Shown piece after piece: positions 17,594 through 25,652 of a DNA stretch of 64,000 nucleotides. Location of the stretch: contig NZ_CP095096.1 in the NCBI RefSeq assembly GCF_025561445.1, positions 413,822 through 477,821 on the forward strand. The letters run 5' to 3'. The DNA comes from Staphylococcus sp. IVB6181 (lineage in GTDB: Bacteria > Bacillota > Bacilli > Staphylococcales > Staphylococcaceae). The notes beneath the pieces are model-generated. The model was not told the origin of the DNA. It saw only the letters and a program-made list of their open reading frames with translations, and made no database searches. Position 1 is the first letter of the stretch. Each line of letters opens with the position of its first letter. A program made the translations under genes and the position numbers.

Positions 17594-18448
17594 ATGTATG
17601 CTTTAGAAACAGACCAAGCTGTACTGCGTTATGACATGATTGGACAAGGGCCTATCTTGCTTTTTATTCCAGGTGCCAGCGGTATCAATGACAGTTATAT
17701 AGAAGGAGCACAAGCATTGAAACAAGATTATACAGTCATCCTGCCTGATAGAAGAGGCTACGGCGCAAGCGAACTCACTGCACCGCTGCCGGCTTCTATT
17801 GCGAATCCGAAAGATACGTATCGGCTGAAACAAGATGTGCAGGATATGAAGGCTATCTTGGAGTCGATAACAGATCAGCCTGTGACAGTCTTTGCGACAG
17901 ATACGGGTGCTGCAGCGGCACTGCAGTTTGCACTGGATTATCCAGAATGGATAGAAACTTTATTGCTTCATGAGCCTTTAAATGTGTCAGTTCTGCCAGA
18001 TGCAGAAGCTTATGCATCACAGGCAGAACAAATCGTACGGACTGCTATGATTGAAGGTGTACCCGCTGCGATGCGTCAATATGAAAGTATGGTACAGTCC
18101 ACGCAAGCGGATATGAACGTACTGGTAGAAAATACAATTGCACCTTGTGCAGTTTGTTCACCAGATACTGCACAATTACGAAGCAGGGCCTCTACTGAAA
18201 TCTGGCTTCAATATGAATTACGACAGTACATGAATTACTCGTTTGTTTTTACACAAGATAAAGCGTTAGCTACAAACATTATCGTGGCACAAGGAGAAGA
18301 TTCGAAAGGATCGCTAGGTTATGAAGCAGCGCGTTATTTCAGTCACGTGTTAAAAGCACCGATGGTACAAGTCCCAGGCGGACATTATGGTTATGCACAA
18401 CAACCTGAAGCATTTGCACAAGCTGTCAAAGCGTTATTAACGAAATAA
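17594..18448 (+). CDS. Alpha/beta hydrolase with Asp at the nucleophile position
   Basis: About 284 residues of the alpha/beta-hydrolase fold: LLFIPGASG (oxyanion region, residue ~20), DRRGYGAS, nucleophile elbow FATDTGAA (~100) and GGHYGY near the C-terminus for the catalytic His. In the elbow the usual Ser is replaced by Asp (x-Asp-x-Gly), which is the arrangement of haloalkane dehalogenases and epoxide hydrolases rather than esterases. The substrate is unknown. It begins shortly after murR stops and ends at a strong terminator, so it is likely the last gene of the mur transcript. ATG 17594 (AAAGGA nine bases upstream) is preferred; an earlier ATG at 17555 is possible and would add 13 residues. 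Confidence 0.75.
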   Translation: MYALETDQAVLRYDMIGQGPILLFIPGASGINDSYIEGAQALKQDYTVILPDRRGYGASELTAPLPASIANPKDTYRLKQDVQDMKAILESITDQPVTVFATDTGAAAALQFALDYPEWIETLLLHEPLNVSVLPDAEAYASQAEQIVRTAMIEGVPAAMRQYESMVQSTQADMNVLVENTIAPCAVCSPDTAQLRSRASTEIWLQYELRQYMNYSFVFTQDKALATNIIVAQGEDSKGSLGYEAARYFSHVLKAPMVQVPGGHYGYAQQPEAFAQAVKALLTK

Positions 18449-18456
18449 TAGATTTA

Positions 18457-18487
18457 AAAGACTTTTGCGGATGCGAAAGTCTTTTTT
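18457..18487 (+). terminator. Terminator of the mur operon
   Basis: 12-bp stem AAAGACTTTTGC / GCGAAAGTCTTT (one G-T pair), GGAT loop, T-rich tail. Confidence 0.9.
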
Positions 18488-18511
18488 ACATTCAAAAATA
18501 AATTTGAATGT
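18488..18511 (+). promoter_or_regulatory. Palindrome 1 of the cadD promoter
   Basis: ACATTCAAA and TTTGAATGT form a perfect 9-bp inverted repeat with a 6-base centre. It contains the likely -35 (TTGAAT, 18504-18509), which is 17 bases before TATGCT (18527-18532). Probable CadX operator. Confidence 0.6.
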
Positions 18512-18534
18512 AAAACTTGAAAGTGCTATGCTAT

Positions 18535-18554
18535 ATTCAAATCCAGATTTGAAT
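18535..18554 (+). promoter_or_regulatory. Palindrome 2, likely CadX operator
   Basis: ATTCAAATCCAGATTTGAAT is a perfect 8-bp inverted repeat with a 4-base centre, between the -10 and the cadD ribosome site. The TTCAAAT core agrees with what is known of the cad operator of staphylococcal CadC. Confidence 0.65.
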
Positions 18555-18565
18555 GAGGTGGAGAG

Positions 18566-19183
18566 ATGTTTCAAACCGCATTGACTGCGGTGGTACTCTA
18601 TACCGCCACAGCCTTAGATTTATTGGTCATTTTATTAATTTATTTTGCACGTGCGCATACGAAAAAAGAATACAGAGATATTTATATCGGACAGTTTCTC
18701 GGTTCAGGCGCATTGATTGTTATTAGTTTATTCTTTGCTTTTGTCTTGCATTATGTACCTGAAAAATGGATGTTAGGTCTATTAGGTTTGATTCCATTAT
18801 ATTTAGGAATTAAAGTTGCTTTGTTTGATGATTGCGAAGGGGAAGAACGTGCGAAAAAAGAATTGGATGAAAAAGGGATGTCGAAACTTATAGGAATTGT
18901 CGCATTGGTGACACTTGCCAGCTGCGGCGCTGATAACATTGGATTGTTCGTCCCTTATTTTGTGAGTTTAACGCTGCCTAAGCTGATTGTGACACTGATT
19001 GTATTTGTGATCATGATTTACTTGCTGGTCCTTTCAGCGCAAAAGTTGTCAAAAGTACCGGGAATAGGAGAAACGGTTGAAAAGTATAATCGTTGGATTA
19101 TGGCTGTCATCTATATTGGTTTAGGCCTATATATCATTATTGAAAACAGAACCATTCAAACATTATTAAGTTTCATTTTCTAG
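18566..19183 (+). CDS. cadD: CadD-family cadmium resistance transporter
   Basis: 205 residues with about six membrane spans (~8-27, 40-62, 68-84, 110-130, 137-157, 170-190) and a hydrophilic loop rich in Glu and Lys (DDCEGEERAKKELDEKG). This is the CadD family of small efflux-type proteins that gives cadmium resistance in staphylococci. Ala-Ser-Cys-Gly-Ala-Asp-Asn in the fourth helix may bind the ion. ATG 18566 follows GAGGTGGAG. It is followed after 17 bases by a metal-sensing repressor gene, the usual cadDX order, and preceded by the two palindromes. Confidence 0.88.
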   Translation: MFQTALTAVVLYTATALDLLVILLIYFARAHTKKEYRDIYIGQFLGSGALIVISLFFAFVLHYVPEKWMLGLLGLIPLYLGIKVALFDDCEGEERAKKELDEKGMSKLIGIVALVTLASCGADNIGLFVPYFVSLTLPKLIVTLIVFVIMIYLLVLSAQKLSKVPGIGETVEKYNRWIMAVIYIGLGLYIIIENRTIQTLLSFIF

Positions 19184-19200
19184 AAAGCGAGTGAAATAAC

Positions 19201-19551
19201 TTGGCAGAAGATCAATGTGAGATTAAATACGTGCATGAAGATAAAGTCAAAGACGCAAAAGCTTTTCTGAATACACCGCATACTTTAGAGGTGCTGGATT
19301 TATTCAGTGCTATCGGAGACAGTAAGAAGCTGACCATTCTATTGGCTTTGTTTAAAGAAGAAAGGCTATGTGTATGCGATATTGCGACGTTATTGAATAT
19401 GAGTATTGCGTCTACTTCTCATCATTTGCGTACTTTGTATAAAAAAGACATTGTTGCTTTTGAGAAAGAAGGAAAGATGGCTTATTACAGCATACAAAAT
19501 CAAGCAGTTAAACAGTTATTACAATATGCATTAGCCTTGGAAAGTGATTAA
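19201..19551 (+). CDS. cadX: CadX/CadC-type ArsR metal-sensing repressor
   Basis: 116 residues with a TTG start behind GCGAGTG. A winged-helix ArsR/SmtB repressor: recognition region IATLLNMSIASTSHHLRTLYKK and the metal pair LCVCD that binds Cd/Pb/Zn in CadC. CadC also uses two Cys in its N-terminal arm; here only one is present (DQCEIKY), the second position being Tyr, so metal affinity or specificity may differ. It should release the palindromic operators upstream of cadD on binding Cd2+. Confidence 0.88.
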   Translation: MAEDQCEIKYVHEDKVKDAKAFLNTPHTLEVLDLFSAIGDSKKLTILLALFKEERLCVCDIATLLNMSIASTSHHLRTLYKKDIVAFEKEGKMAYYSIQNQAVKQLLQYALALESD

Positions 19552-19559
19552 CAGAACTG

Positions 19560-19602
19560 CACATTGGAGGTTATGCAGCGATATAACTTCCAGTGTGTTT
19601 GT
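19560..19602 (+). terminator. Terminator after cadX
   Basis: 15-bp stem CACATTGGAGGTTAT / ATAACTTCCAGTGTG (two G-T pairs), then TTTGTT. Confidence 0.75.
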
Positions 19603-19662
19603 TATAAGATGAGCTATATATGCAAAATTAAGCATATTGTGGAATGTATATAATATGAAACA

Positions 19663-19696
19663 GCACGCCTTAACAATGTAATTTGTTAGGGCGTGC
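19663..19696 (-). terminator. Terminator of the proP-like gene
   Basis: 14-bp stem GCACGCCTTAACAA / TTGTTAGGGCGTGC with one G-T pair, between converging genes; probably serves the minus-strand transporter, possibly both directions. Confidence 0.7.
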
Positions 19697-19725
19697 TGAC
19701 TTTAGTTAAAAGTTAAATGAAGTCG

Positions 19726-21132
19726 TTAAGATTGTTCGCGGTCTTTCATTTCACTTTCCCACCATAATGCATCTTTAGGATTCTCTACTACATTTTGGTA
19801 TTCAGATTGTGAAGCGACGTTCGGGTAAGAACCTCTTAATGATTTGTTGGATGTAGATTTGAACATTAAACCGAAAATAATCAATCCTAATACGTTGATG
19901 AGTGTCAGATAGTATGACGGCGCAATGCGTTGTCCTGTTGTTTCGACAAGCAGTGACAAAATAAATGGTGTCAAACCGCCGAAGATTGCGGCACCGATAT
20001 TATAAACAAGTGATAATGAACGCAATCTGATTTTAGTATAGAACATGCTCGGCAAGACTGAAGGCATCACGCCTTCAAACGTTGACATGAATAAAGCGAT
20101 AAGCATTAGTCCAGCAATTATCATTGGTATCGATGGGTTGGTCATCAGCCAAAATGCGACAACAGAGAATAAACTGTAGCCGATTAAGCCGAACATAACG
20201 GTGCGTTTGTTTCCGATTTTGTCGCTGTACCAGCCGAAGAAGAAGACAAACGGAATCATCACGGCCATTGTCAGTGTACTGAGGATACTGCCGACAGTAC
20301 CGCCAAGGTAGATAGTTGAGTTTAGGAATGACGGCATATAGGACAGAACCATGTAGTTTGCGACATTTAAGAATGCGACGCCTGTAAAGGCAACAATGAT
20401 GTCTTTCCAATAATATTTAAAGATGTCCTTGTAAGTATAAGTTTGTTCTTGTTCATCTTCGAGCGATGTTTCATAAGCCGGACTTTCATCCAAGTGTGTA
20501 CGAAGTAACACACCGACAATGCCGAGCGGAGCTGCGATGATAAATGGAATTCTCCATCCCCATGAAGCCATTTGGTCATCTGTCAGTAACGAATACATAA
20601 TCCCTGCAAGCGCAGCAGCGAGAATATTACCGGCAAGTGTGCCGATTTCAAGACCGCTCCCGAGTTTGCCTCTTGCACGGTCAGGTGAAGTTTCTGCGAT
20701 ATAAGTCATCGCACCTGCATATTCGCCTCCAGTTGAAAATGATTGAACTAAGCGCACAATGAGCAATAAGATAGGTGCCCATATCCCAATGCTGTGCTGG
20801 GTAGGCAGCAGTCCTAATACCAATGTTGACCCGGCCATCAAGATAATGGTCCAAGACAATACAGCTTTTCTTCCGTGTTTATCTCCGACATGGCTGAAGA
20901 AGATACCGCCGATCGGCCGGACGATAAACGCAAAGGCAAAGACTGCGAACGTTGAAACGAGTTGAATTTCTTTTGGCATATTACCGAAAAAGTTAGCACT
21001 GATTATCACGGCCATCTGTGCGTATAAACCGAAATCAAACCATTCAATCGCATTGCCGATGCCGGTTGCGACAACACTTTTCTTAGCTTGACTTGAGTCA
21101 ACGCGGTTAATATGTTGTTTGTTAAATTTCAT
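19726..21132 (-). CDS. proP: MFS transporter, ProP-like (metabolite:H+ symporter family)
   Basis: 468 residues, twelve predicted membrane spans, of the metabolite:H+ symporter branch. Seen: AIEWFDFGLYA at the first helix, FSHVGDKHGRKAVL (the MFS loop 2-3 motif), RLVQSFSTGGEYAGA and the ESPAYE-type central loop. The closest family I recognise is staphylococcal ProP, a proline/glycine-betaine uptake system for osmoprotection; the substrate is an inference because other members carry citrate, shikimate or alpha-ketoglutarate. Single gene; the promoter region 21133-21250 holds a short repeat (CCGTT...AACGG). Confidence 0.8.
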   Translation of the reverse strand: MKFNKQHINRVDSSQAKKSVVATGIGNAIEWFDFGLYAQMAVIISANFFGNMPKEIQLVSTFAVFAFAFIVRPIGGIFFSHVGDKHGRKAVLSWTIILMAGSTLVLGLLPTQHSIGIWAPILLLIVRLVQSFSTGGEYAGAMTYIAETSPDRARGKLGSGLEIGTLAGNILAAALAGIMYSLLTDDQMASWGWRIPFIIAAPLGIVGVLLRTHLDESPAYETSLEDEQEQTYTYKDIFKYYWKDIIVAFTGVAFLNVANYMVLSYMPSFLNSTIYLGGTVGSILSTLTMAVMIPFVFFFGWYSDKIGNKRTVMFGLIGYSLFSVVAFWLMTNPSIPMIIAGLMLIALFMSTFEGVMPSVLPSMFYTKIRLRSLSLVYNIGAAIFGGLTPFILSLLVETTGQRIAPSYYLTLINVLGLIIFGLMFKSTSNKSLRGSYPNVASQSEYQNVVENPKDALWWESEMKDREQS

Positions 21133-21330
21133 CTCTTTTCCCCCTCTTTAAGTCCCTTAGTTATAGCATAGCCTATACCGTTAAGTGTAAACGGTAACAT
21201 TTATTTCCTTTCAAGTCAGTACCACAAGCAGAGATAGCACATAACTTTTAAAAACATTGATGTAATGGGGTTTTAAGAGGGTAGAGGGGTCTGACTTCAG
21301 ACAACCCGAAGGCTTATCTTGTAGAAAAAG

Positions 21331-21371
21331 ATAAAGAAAAAGAATCAAGACACAGTTGATCTTGATTCTTT
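21331..21371 (-). terminator. Terminator after the paired membrane protein genes
   Basis: Minus strand: AAAGAATCAAGA / TCTTGATTCTTT, 9-base loop, then TTCTTT. Confidence 0.85.
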
Positions 21372-21378
21372 CAAGTGA

Positions 21379-22506
21379 TTATTGCATATGATTGCGCTCT
21401 TTAAAGAGTGCTTTTCTCATTTGCTGTCTTGCGCCATATGTGCTTTCACGTACTAATTTTTCGTTGCGCATACCTGCACCGATTGCGCCTGCGATGGTTG
21501 AAAGTGAAGCTGCGAACCATGCGATAGAACAATAAAGTGTGAAAGGTGCTGGATGCGAAAGCTCTAATGCATTGCCTAAAAAGCTTGGCGGCAATAGTAT
21601 CAGTGATGCGATTAAATAGATAATAAGCAAGGTAATATAATAAATCAATACTGATGTCGTAAGTGTCGTCAATGTGGTTAAGTTATACAGCCTGGTTATT
21701 AATTTATTTTCACTATAGCGCTCGCTTTCCCATAAGTTATGAGCCAATATAATCCAAAGAATCATACCGAATACCGCAAGCAAGGACATAATCGTCAATC
21801 TTAATGCGGTAAAGGTATTGCTTAGCTGCCACATTGTAGAGAAGATCAGTCCGGAAGCACCTGTCGTAAAGGCGATAGCGATAACACTGTTCATACTTTT
21901 CATTAATCGCAACGGGTTGTTCGCAAACGTCATACCGCTTAATAAACGGAAATACCCTGAAGCTTTTGAAGCGACAATATAACGAATGTGCATCGTATGC
22001 GTATCATCGGTATAAGTTCTCAACTTTCTTAAGTTGGAGAAAGGGAAGATGTTGCGGTAAGCATCTTGATGATTTTCATGATTATTATTTTGATTCGGAT
22101 GGTCGCGAAACAGAACATTGATTTCATGTATCACGGTAATGACGGTTTTTTCTAACCGTTTTGTCAATGGACGCCATCCGTATGCAGGGATAGAAATAAT
22201 ACTTGCGCCGTTTTCTTCGTTGATATCGACGGCTATAACAGATTCGTTATCATGAAACAGAGGCAAATCCGTTAAGCTGATAATATAATGCCAGTTATAT
22301 TTATCTAAGAAGTCTTCTGTTTTTTGGTATGCTAAATCAGCTTCTTCAGCTGAACCGGTCAACTCATCAACAACGACTTCGATTTTCCATTGGAATTGCG
22401 AAGAGATATTATCCTGCAGAAGTTGAGGCAAAGTATCCACAAGTTTGCGCGAAAGCTGATTTGCGATACCCGGCGCTGCGACGATACCCACTACAAGCTC
22501 TTGCAT
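21379..22506 (-). CDS. Membrane protein of unknown function, paralogue B
   Basis: 375 residues: a soluble N-terminal part of about 150 residues beginning VGIVAAPGIANQLSRKLVDTLP, then four or five membrane spans from residue ~205 (TFANNPLRLMKSMNSVIAIAF onwards) and a short basic tail. It is clearly related to the next gene upstream through the whole length (GIxAAP, LTGSAEEAD, YIISLTDLPL, SIPAYG). I recall similar Gram-positive proteins carrying automatic names related to methylene-tetrahydrofolate dehydrogenase, but I see no folate-enzyme motif. No function can be assigned. It starts 18 bases after its paralogue ends, with an AAAGGAGG site, so the two are co-expressed and may form a hetero-complex. 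Confidence 0.75.
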   Translation of the reverse strand: MQELVVGIVAAPGIANQLSRKLVDTLPQLLQDNISSQFQWKIEVVVDELTGSAEEADLAYQKTEDFLDKYNWHYIISLTDLPLFHDNESVIAVDINEENGASIISIPAYGWRPLTKRLEKTVITVIHEINVLFRDHPNQNNNHENHQDAYRNIFPFSNLRKLRTYTDDTHTMHIRYIVASKASGYFRLLSGMTFANNPLRLMKSMNSVIAIAFTTGASGLIFSTMWQLSNTFTALRLTIMSLLAVFGMILWIILAHNLWESERYSENKLITRLYNLTTLTTLTTSVLIYYITLLIIYLIASLILLPPSFLGNALELSHPAPFTLYCSIAWFAASLSTIAGAIGAGMRNEKLVRESTYGARQQMRKALFKERNHMQ

Positions 22507-22524
22507 AAAATGCGTCCTCCTTTC

Positions 22525-23727
22525 TTAATTATGAGATTGTGATTGATTGTTTGTATCATCTGATGAATAGTAATTGGAAGCTTCCCATCGTTTAGCTTCT
22601 TCGTAACGTGCACGTTGACGATAAGAATAAGTCATTGCACGAATCTTTTGTTCGTTCTCTACAGATGCACCGAGTGCACCTGCTAAGAATCCAAGCGACG
22701 TCACAAACCATGTCAGATATAAAAACTGAGCTATCGTACGTGTACCTTCGTTGGATGTACTCATGTTATATAAATCATTAGGCACGAACAATGCGACACT
22801 GATCATTAAGAGTGCAAATAGAATTAAATAACTTAATACGATAATAATGAGCAGTGTAAACACCGTTGTGATGTTATAAACAGTACGATAGGTTCTTGTC
22901 GTCATTGTAGTAGGATATTCCCATAACGAATGGGCGTACATAATCCATAAGACCATACCGCCGATGGCCAGCGTGGTCATGAAAATAAAGCGTAAATTAG
23001 AATATTCAATACTCAATTGCCAAGGTGTTGAGAAAATCGTCAAATAAGTTGCGGTCGCAAAAGAGAGTGAAATAATCTTTTTGAAATTGGGGATTTCTTT
23101 CCAAGGCTGATTCGCTCTGATCATTCCTGCTAAGAGTAAAATCCAGCTGATTATCAGAGGACTTAAGATAAATTTAGTCGTAGTTTTAGAATGAGAGGTT
23201 TGATCGCCTTCTTCTTGTTCATCCTCCGTTAACATATCATTTTCTTGTTTTTCATCCAGTATCGTATGTTCGGGTTTGATGCGGGTGAATAAAGACAAGT
23301 TCAAATTGCGTTTGGTTTTATCTTGTTCATTATGGTAAAGATAAACTGTTTCCGCAAAGTAAAGCAGACATTGTTTAAGCTTTTGTTTTACCCTGATGAA
23401 ACCTAAGGCAGGTATCGAAACCAAACCTGTTCCCATCGGTTCATCTAAGTTTCCGACAACTACCTTTTTCCCTTCTACAATAGGTAAATCTGTTACGACA
23501 ATCGCATAGTCCCATTGATGTTCATCCTGTATGGATTTCGCAAAGTCTAAACTCTTATTAACGTCTTCCGCTGAACCGATGAGCGGATTTTCGACACATT
23601 GGAAATTCCAAGTGATGTCTTGTTCTAGTGCTCGGTTCAAAGTAGAGGGAAGATCAGCTGATAGTTTTTCGGATAACTGCATAGGAAAACTAGGTGCCGC
23701 AATGATACCGACTTTTATTTCAGTCAT
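22525..23727 (-). CDS. Membrane protein of unknown function, paralogue A
   Basis: 400 residues with the same layout as the downstream gene: soluble N-terminal half (VGIIAAPSFPMQLSEKL, LIGSAEDVNKSLDFA, YAIVVTDLPIVEGKK, GLVSIPALGF), an acidic stretch (LTEDEQEEGDQTSH, ~165-180) and about five membrane spans from residue ~190, ending in a hydrophilic tail rich in Asn/Ser/Gln. The paired Asp-Leu-Pro segment in both proteins may be a binding site. Start ATG 23727 follows AAAGGAGG. First gene of a two-gene operon; function unknown. Confidence 0.75.
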   Translation of the reverse strand: MTEIKVGIIAAPSFPMQLSEKLSADLPSTLNRALEQDITWNFQCVENPLIGSAEDVNKSLDFAKSIQDEHQWDYAIVVTDLPIVEGKKVVVGNLDEPMGTGLVSIPALGFIRVKQKLKQCLLYFAETVYLYHNEQDKTKRNLNLSLFTRIKPEHTILDEKQENDMLTEDEQEEGDQTSHSKTTTKFILSPLIISWILLLAGMIRANQPWKEIPNFKKIISLSFATATYLTIFSTPWQLSIEYSNLRFIFMTTLAIGGMVLWIMYAHSLWEYPTTMTTRTYRTVYNITTVFTLLIIIVLSYLILFALLMISVALFVPNDLYNMSTSNEGTRTIAQFLYLTWFVTSLGFLAGALGASVENEQKIRAMTYSYRQRARYEEAKRWEASNYYSSDDTNNQSQSHN

Positions 23728-23925
23728 GTGCTGCCTCCTTTCTATTTAAAAAGTGTAGAAAGTGAAATTTAATTTTATTTCATTTCAAATTTCATTATTA
23801 TTAACTTCCCATATAAATGCATTATAAAACCTAGTAAAAAGGGGATTAAGCTAAGAAATAAGCGTTGAGCGTATTATATAAATTGTGTAATATATAATTA
23901 ACAAAATGTATTGGAGGGTAACATC

Positions 23926-24786
23926 ATGAAATTACATCATTTGATGACAGGTTTGCTTGCTTTTGCAGTTTTATTAGCCGGCTGCGGCCATAAAGAAGAT
24001 ACACACAAGCAAGCAGATAATCAAAAAGAACAATCAACCGAATCCAAGTCACAAGACACAACATCTAATGACCAAAACCAAACTAACAAAGACGACAATA
24101 CGAAACAAGAGAAAAAAGTTGTAGTTAAAGAAGAAAAAACAGAAACACACACAAAAGAAACAACAAAAGAAAAATCAAACACAGACCATCAAAAAAGCGA
24201 ATCTGACAAACAAACATCTGAAAAAGCCGACACATCGTCACAAAACAATAATGAACCATCTTTAGAATTCAAAGGCAAAGCCAAAGATCCTGCACAAATT
24301 TTTCCTGGTGCTGAAGCGGCAGTAGATCGTAAACACGTTGCGATGATGTTAATGGATGGCAAATTAAACAAGAAATTTGTGACAGCTGGGGATTTAGATC
24401 GTAAATCTTACACAACAGTGGATGGAGAAGAAAAAAACTTTGCTAATTTTATACTCTTCAGTTCTGGATGGGTTCCTCAGTTAAAGAACAGTCCCAATGG
24501 TATGTATTACTACTACTTGATACCGCAGAAAGAAAGCGAAAAGCGTATACTAGTGGGTATTAGCAATGACGAGATTGTAATCAGAACATCAAACATCAGT
24601 GATCAAGACGGCATGGCGCAAAACTTTGACCTTGATTATAATGGTTTCACTCAACAAGCAGACACACAAATCTTTAAAGTGAAAGATTTAGAGAAAAAGA
24701 ACTTAAATCAAGCTAAATTAGACGCACTGACAAAACATGTTTACCAAGTAACACCGCATACTTTACAGTACGTACCTGAAAATTAA
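23926..24786 (+). CDS. Lipoprotein with charged linker and C-terminal domain
   Basis: 286 residues. Signal peptide MKLHHLMTGLLAFAVLLAGC with the lipobox LAGC, so Cys20 would be lipidated and the protein anchored outside the membrane. Residues ~25-110 are a low-complexity linker of Lys, Glu, Asp, Thr, Gln and Asn, followed by a ~170-residue domain (HVAMMLMDGKLNKKFVTAGDL ... IFKVKDLEKKNLNQAKLDAL). The same domain occurs in the next gene. No function recognised. ATG 23926 has GGAGGG 7 bases upstream; the TTG at 23911 is a worse start. Probably co-transcribed with the following gene (11 bases apart). Confidence 0.8.
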   Translation: MKLHHLMTGLLAFAVLLAGCGHKEDTHKQADNQKEQSTESKSQDTTSNDQNQTNKDDNTKQEKKVVVKEEKTETHTKETTKEKSNTDHQKSESDKQTSEKADTSSQNNNEPSLEFKGKAKDPAQIFPGAEAAVDRKHVAMMLMDGKLNKKFVTAGDLDRKSYTTVDGEEKNFANFILFSSGWVPQLKNSPNGMYYYYLIPQKESEKRILVGISNDEIVIRTSNISDQDGMAQNFDLDYNGFTQQADTQIFKVKDLEKKNLNQAKLDALTKHVYQVTPHTLQYVPEN

Positions 24787-24797
24787 GGAGATAAGCC

Positions 24798-25495
24798 ATG
24801 AAACAACTAAGAATCATCACCATTGCAAGTTTGTTAGTGTTATTACTTTCAGCGTGCGGACATAAAGACGAAGAGAGTAAACAAACAGAAAAGCCGAAAC
24901 AAGAAAAACAAGAAACTCAAACAACTGATAAAGATATAGCGAAAGCTGAAGACAGTAAAAAAGAAGAGGAAAAGGAAAATGTTAAACAAGAAACAAAGAC
25001 AGAAGCTAAAACAGCTGATGTACAAAAAACAGGACCTTTAACACAAGAAGAAATAAAGCATAATGTAGCTTTGATGTTGTTAAATCCTAATTTGGAAGAA
25101 CATTTTATCAGCGGCCAAGAACTTTTAAGCGGAAAGTATAAAGGTTCTGAACGCGCTCAAATACATGTGTTTAAAATTAATGAAATACGATTACTGCAAG
25201 GTGGAGAATTTAATACAACAGTGAGTAACGCACCTGAAGGTATGTTGTTTTATGAGTGTGATCCATATGCAGGTCCTTTTGCGGTTAAAATAGGTGTCTC
25301 ACGTGATAAAGTTGCGATTGGGGAGGACATTCAGGATTAGCAAATTATCCGCAAGATGTCGCATCAGGTTATATAACTGAATATAAAATTTCTGATTTGG
25401 AGAAACAAGGGATTCCTAAAGCACAAGTAAATGCAGTGGCGAGCAAGATTGTGTTGGGTAATAATGAGAGTCAACCAATTATAAGATTAGATTAA
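24798..25495 (+). pseudogene. Second lipoprotein of the pair, frameshifted near its end
   Basis: Signal peptide with lipobox LSAC (MKQLRIITIASLLVLLLSAC), a Lys/Glu-rich linker, then a domain like the one before (EIKHNVALMLLNPNLEEHFISG). The frame ends at 25340 after GEDIQD, but in another frame the sequence goes on as LANYPQDVASGYITEYKI and SDLEKQGIPKAQVNA, matching the end of its neighbour, to a stop at 25495. Adding one T at about 25337-25340 gives 232 residues. As read, the last ~50 residues are lost; a truncated lipoprotein may still be made. Confidence 0.85.
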
Positions 25496-25498
25496 TAG

Positions 25499-25524
25499 AA
25501 GCGGGCTTCGGCTCGCTTTTTTGT
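25499..25524 (+). terminator. Terminator of the lipoprotein pair
   Basis: AAGCGGGC / GCTCGCTT with a TTCG tetraloop and T run. Confidence 0.9.
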
Positions 25525-25652
25525 TTTTTGAAAATAAGTAAATGTGAAAAAAATTTTAAAATTAGGCTTTCTGTCTTTAATGTTACTTAAATATGAATTA
25601 TAATATTTATGTATCATTAGGATATTTAAATTAATTGAGGGAGTGGCTGCTT

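Noticed and set aside
24000..24250. Repetitive Lys/Thr/Gln stretch as a DNA repeat
   Set aside because: It is an ordinary low-complexity lipoprotein linker without periodic DNA units.
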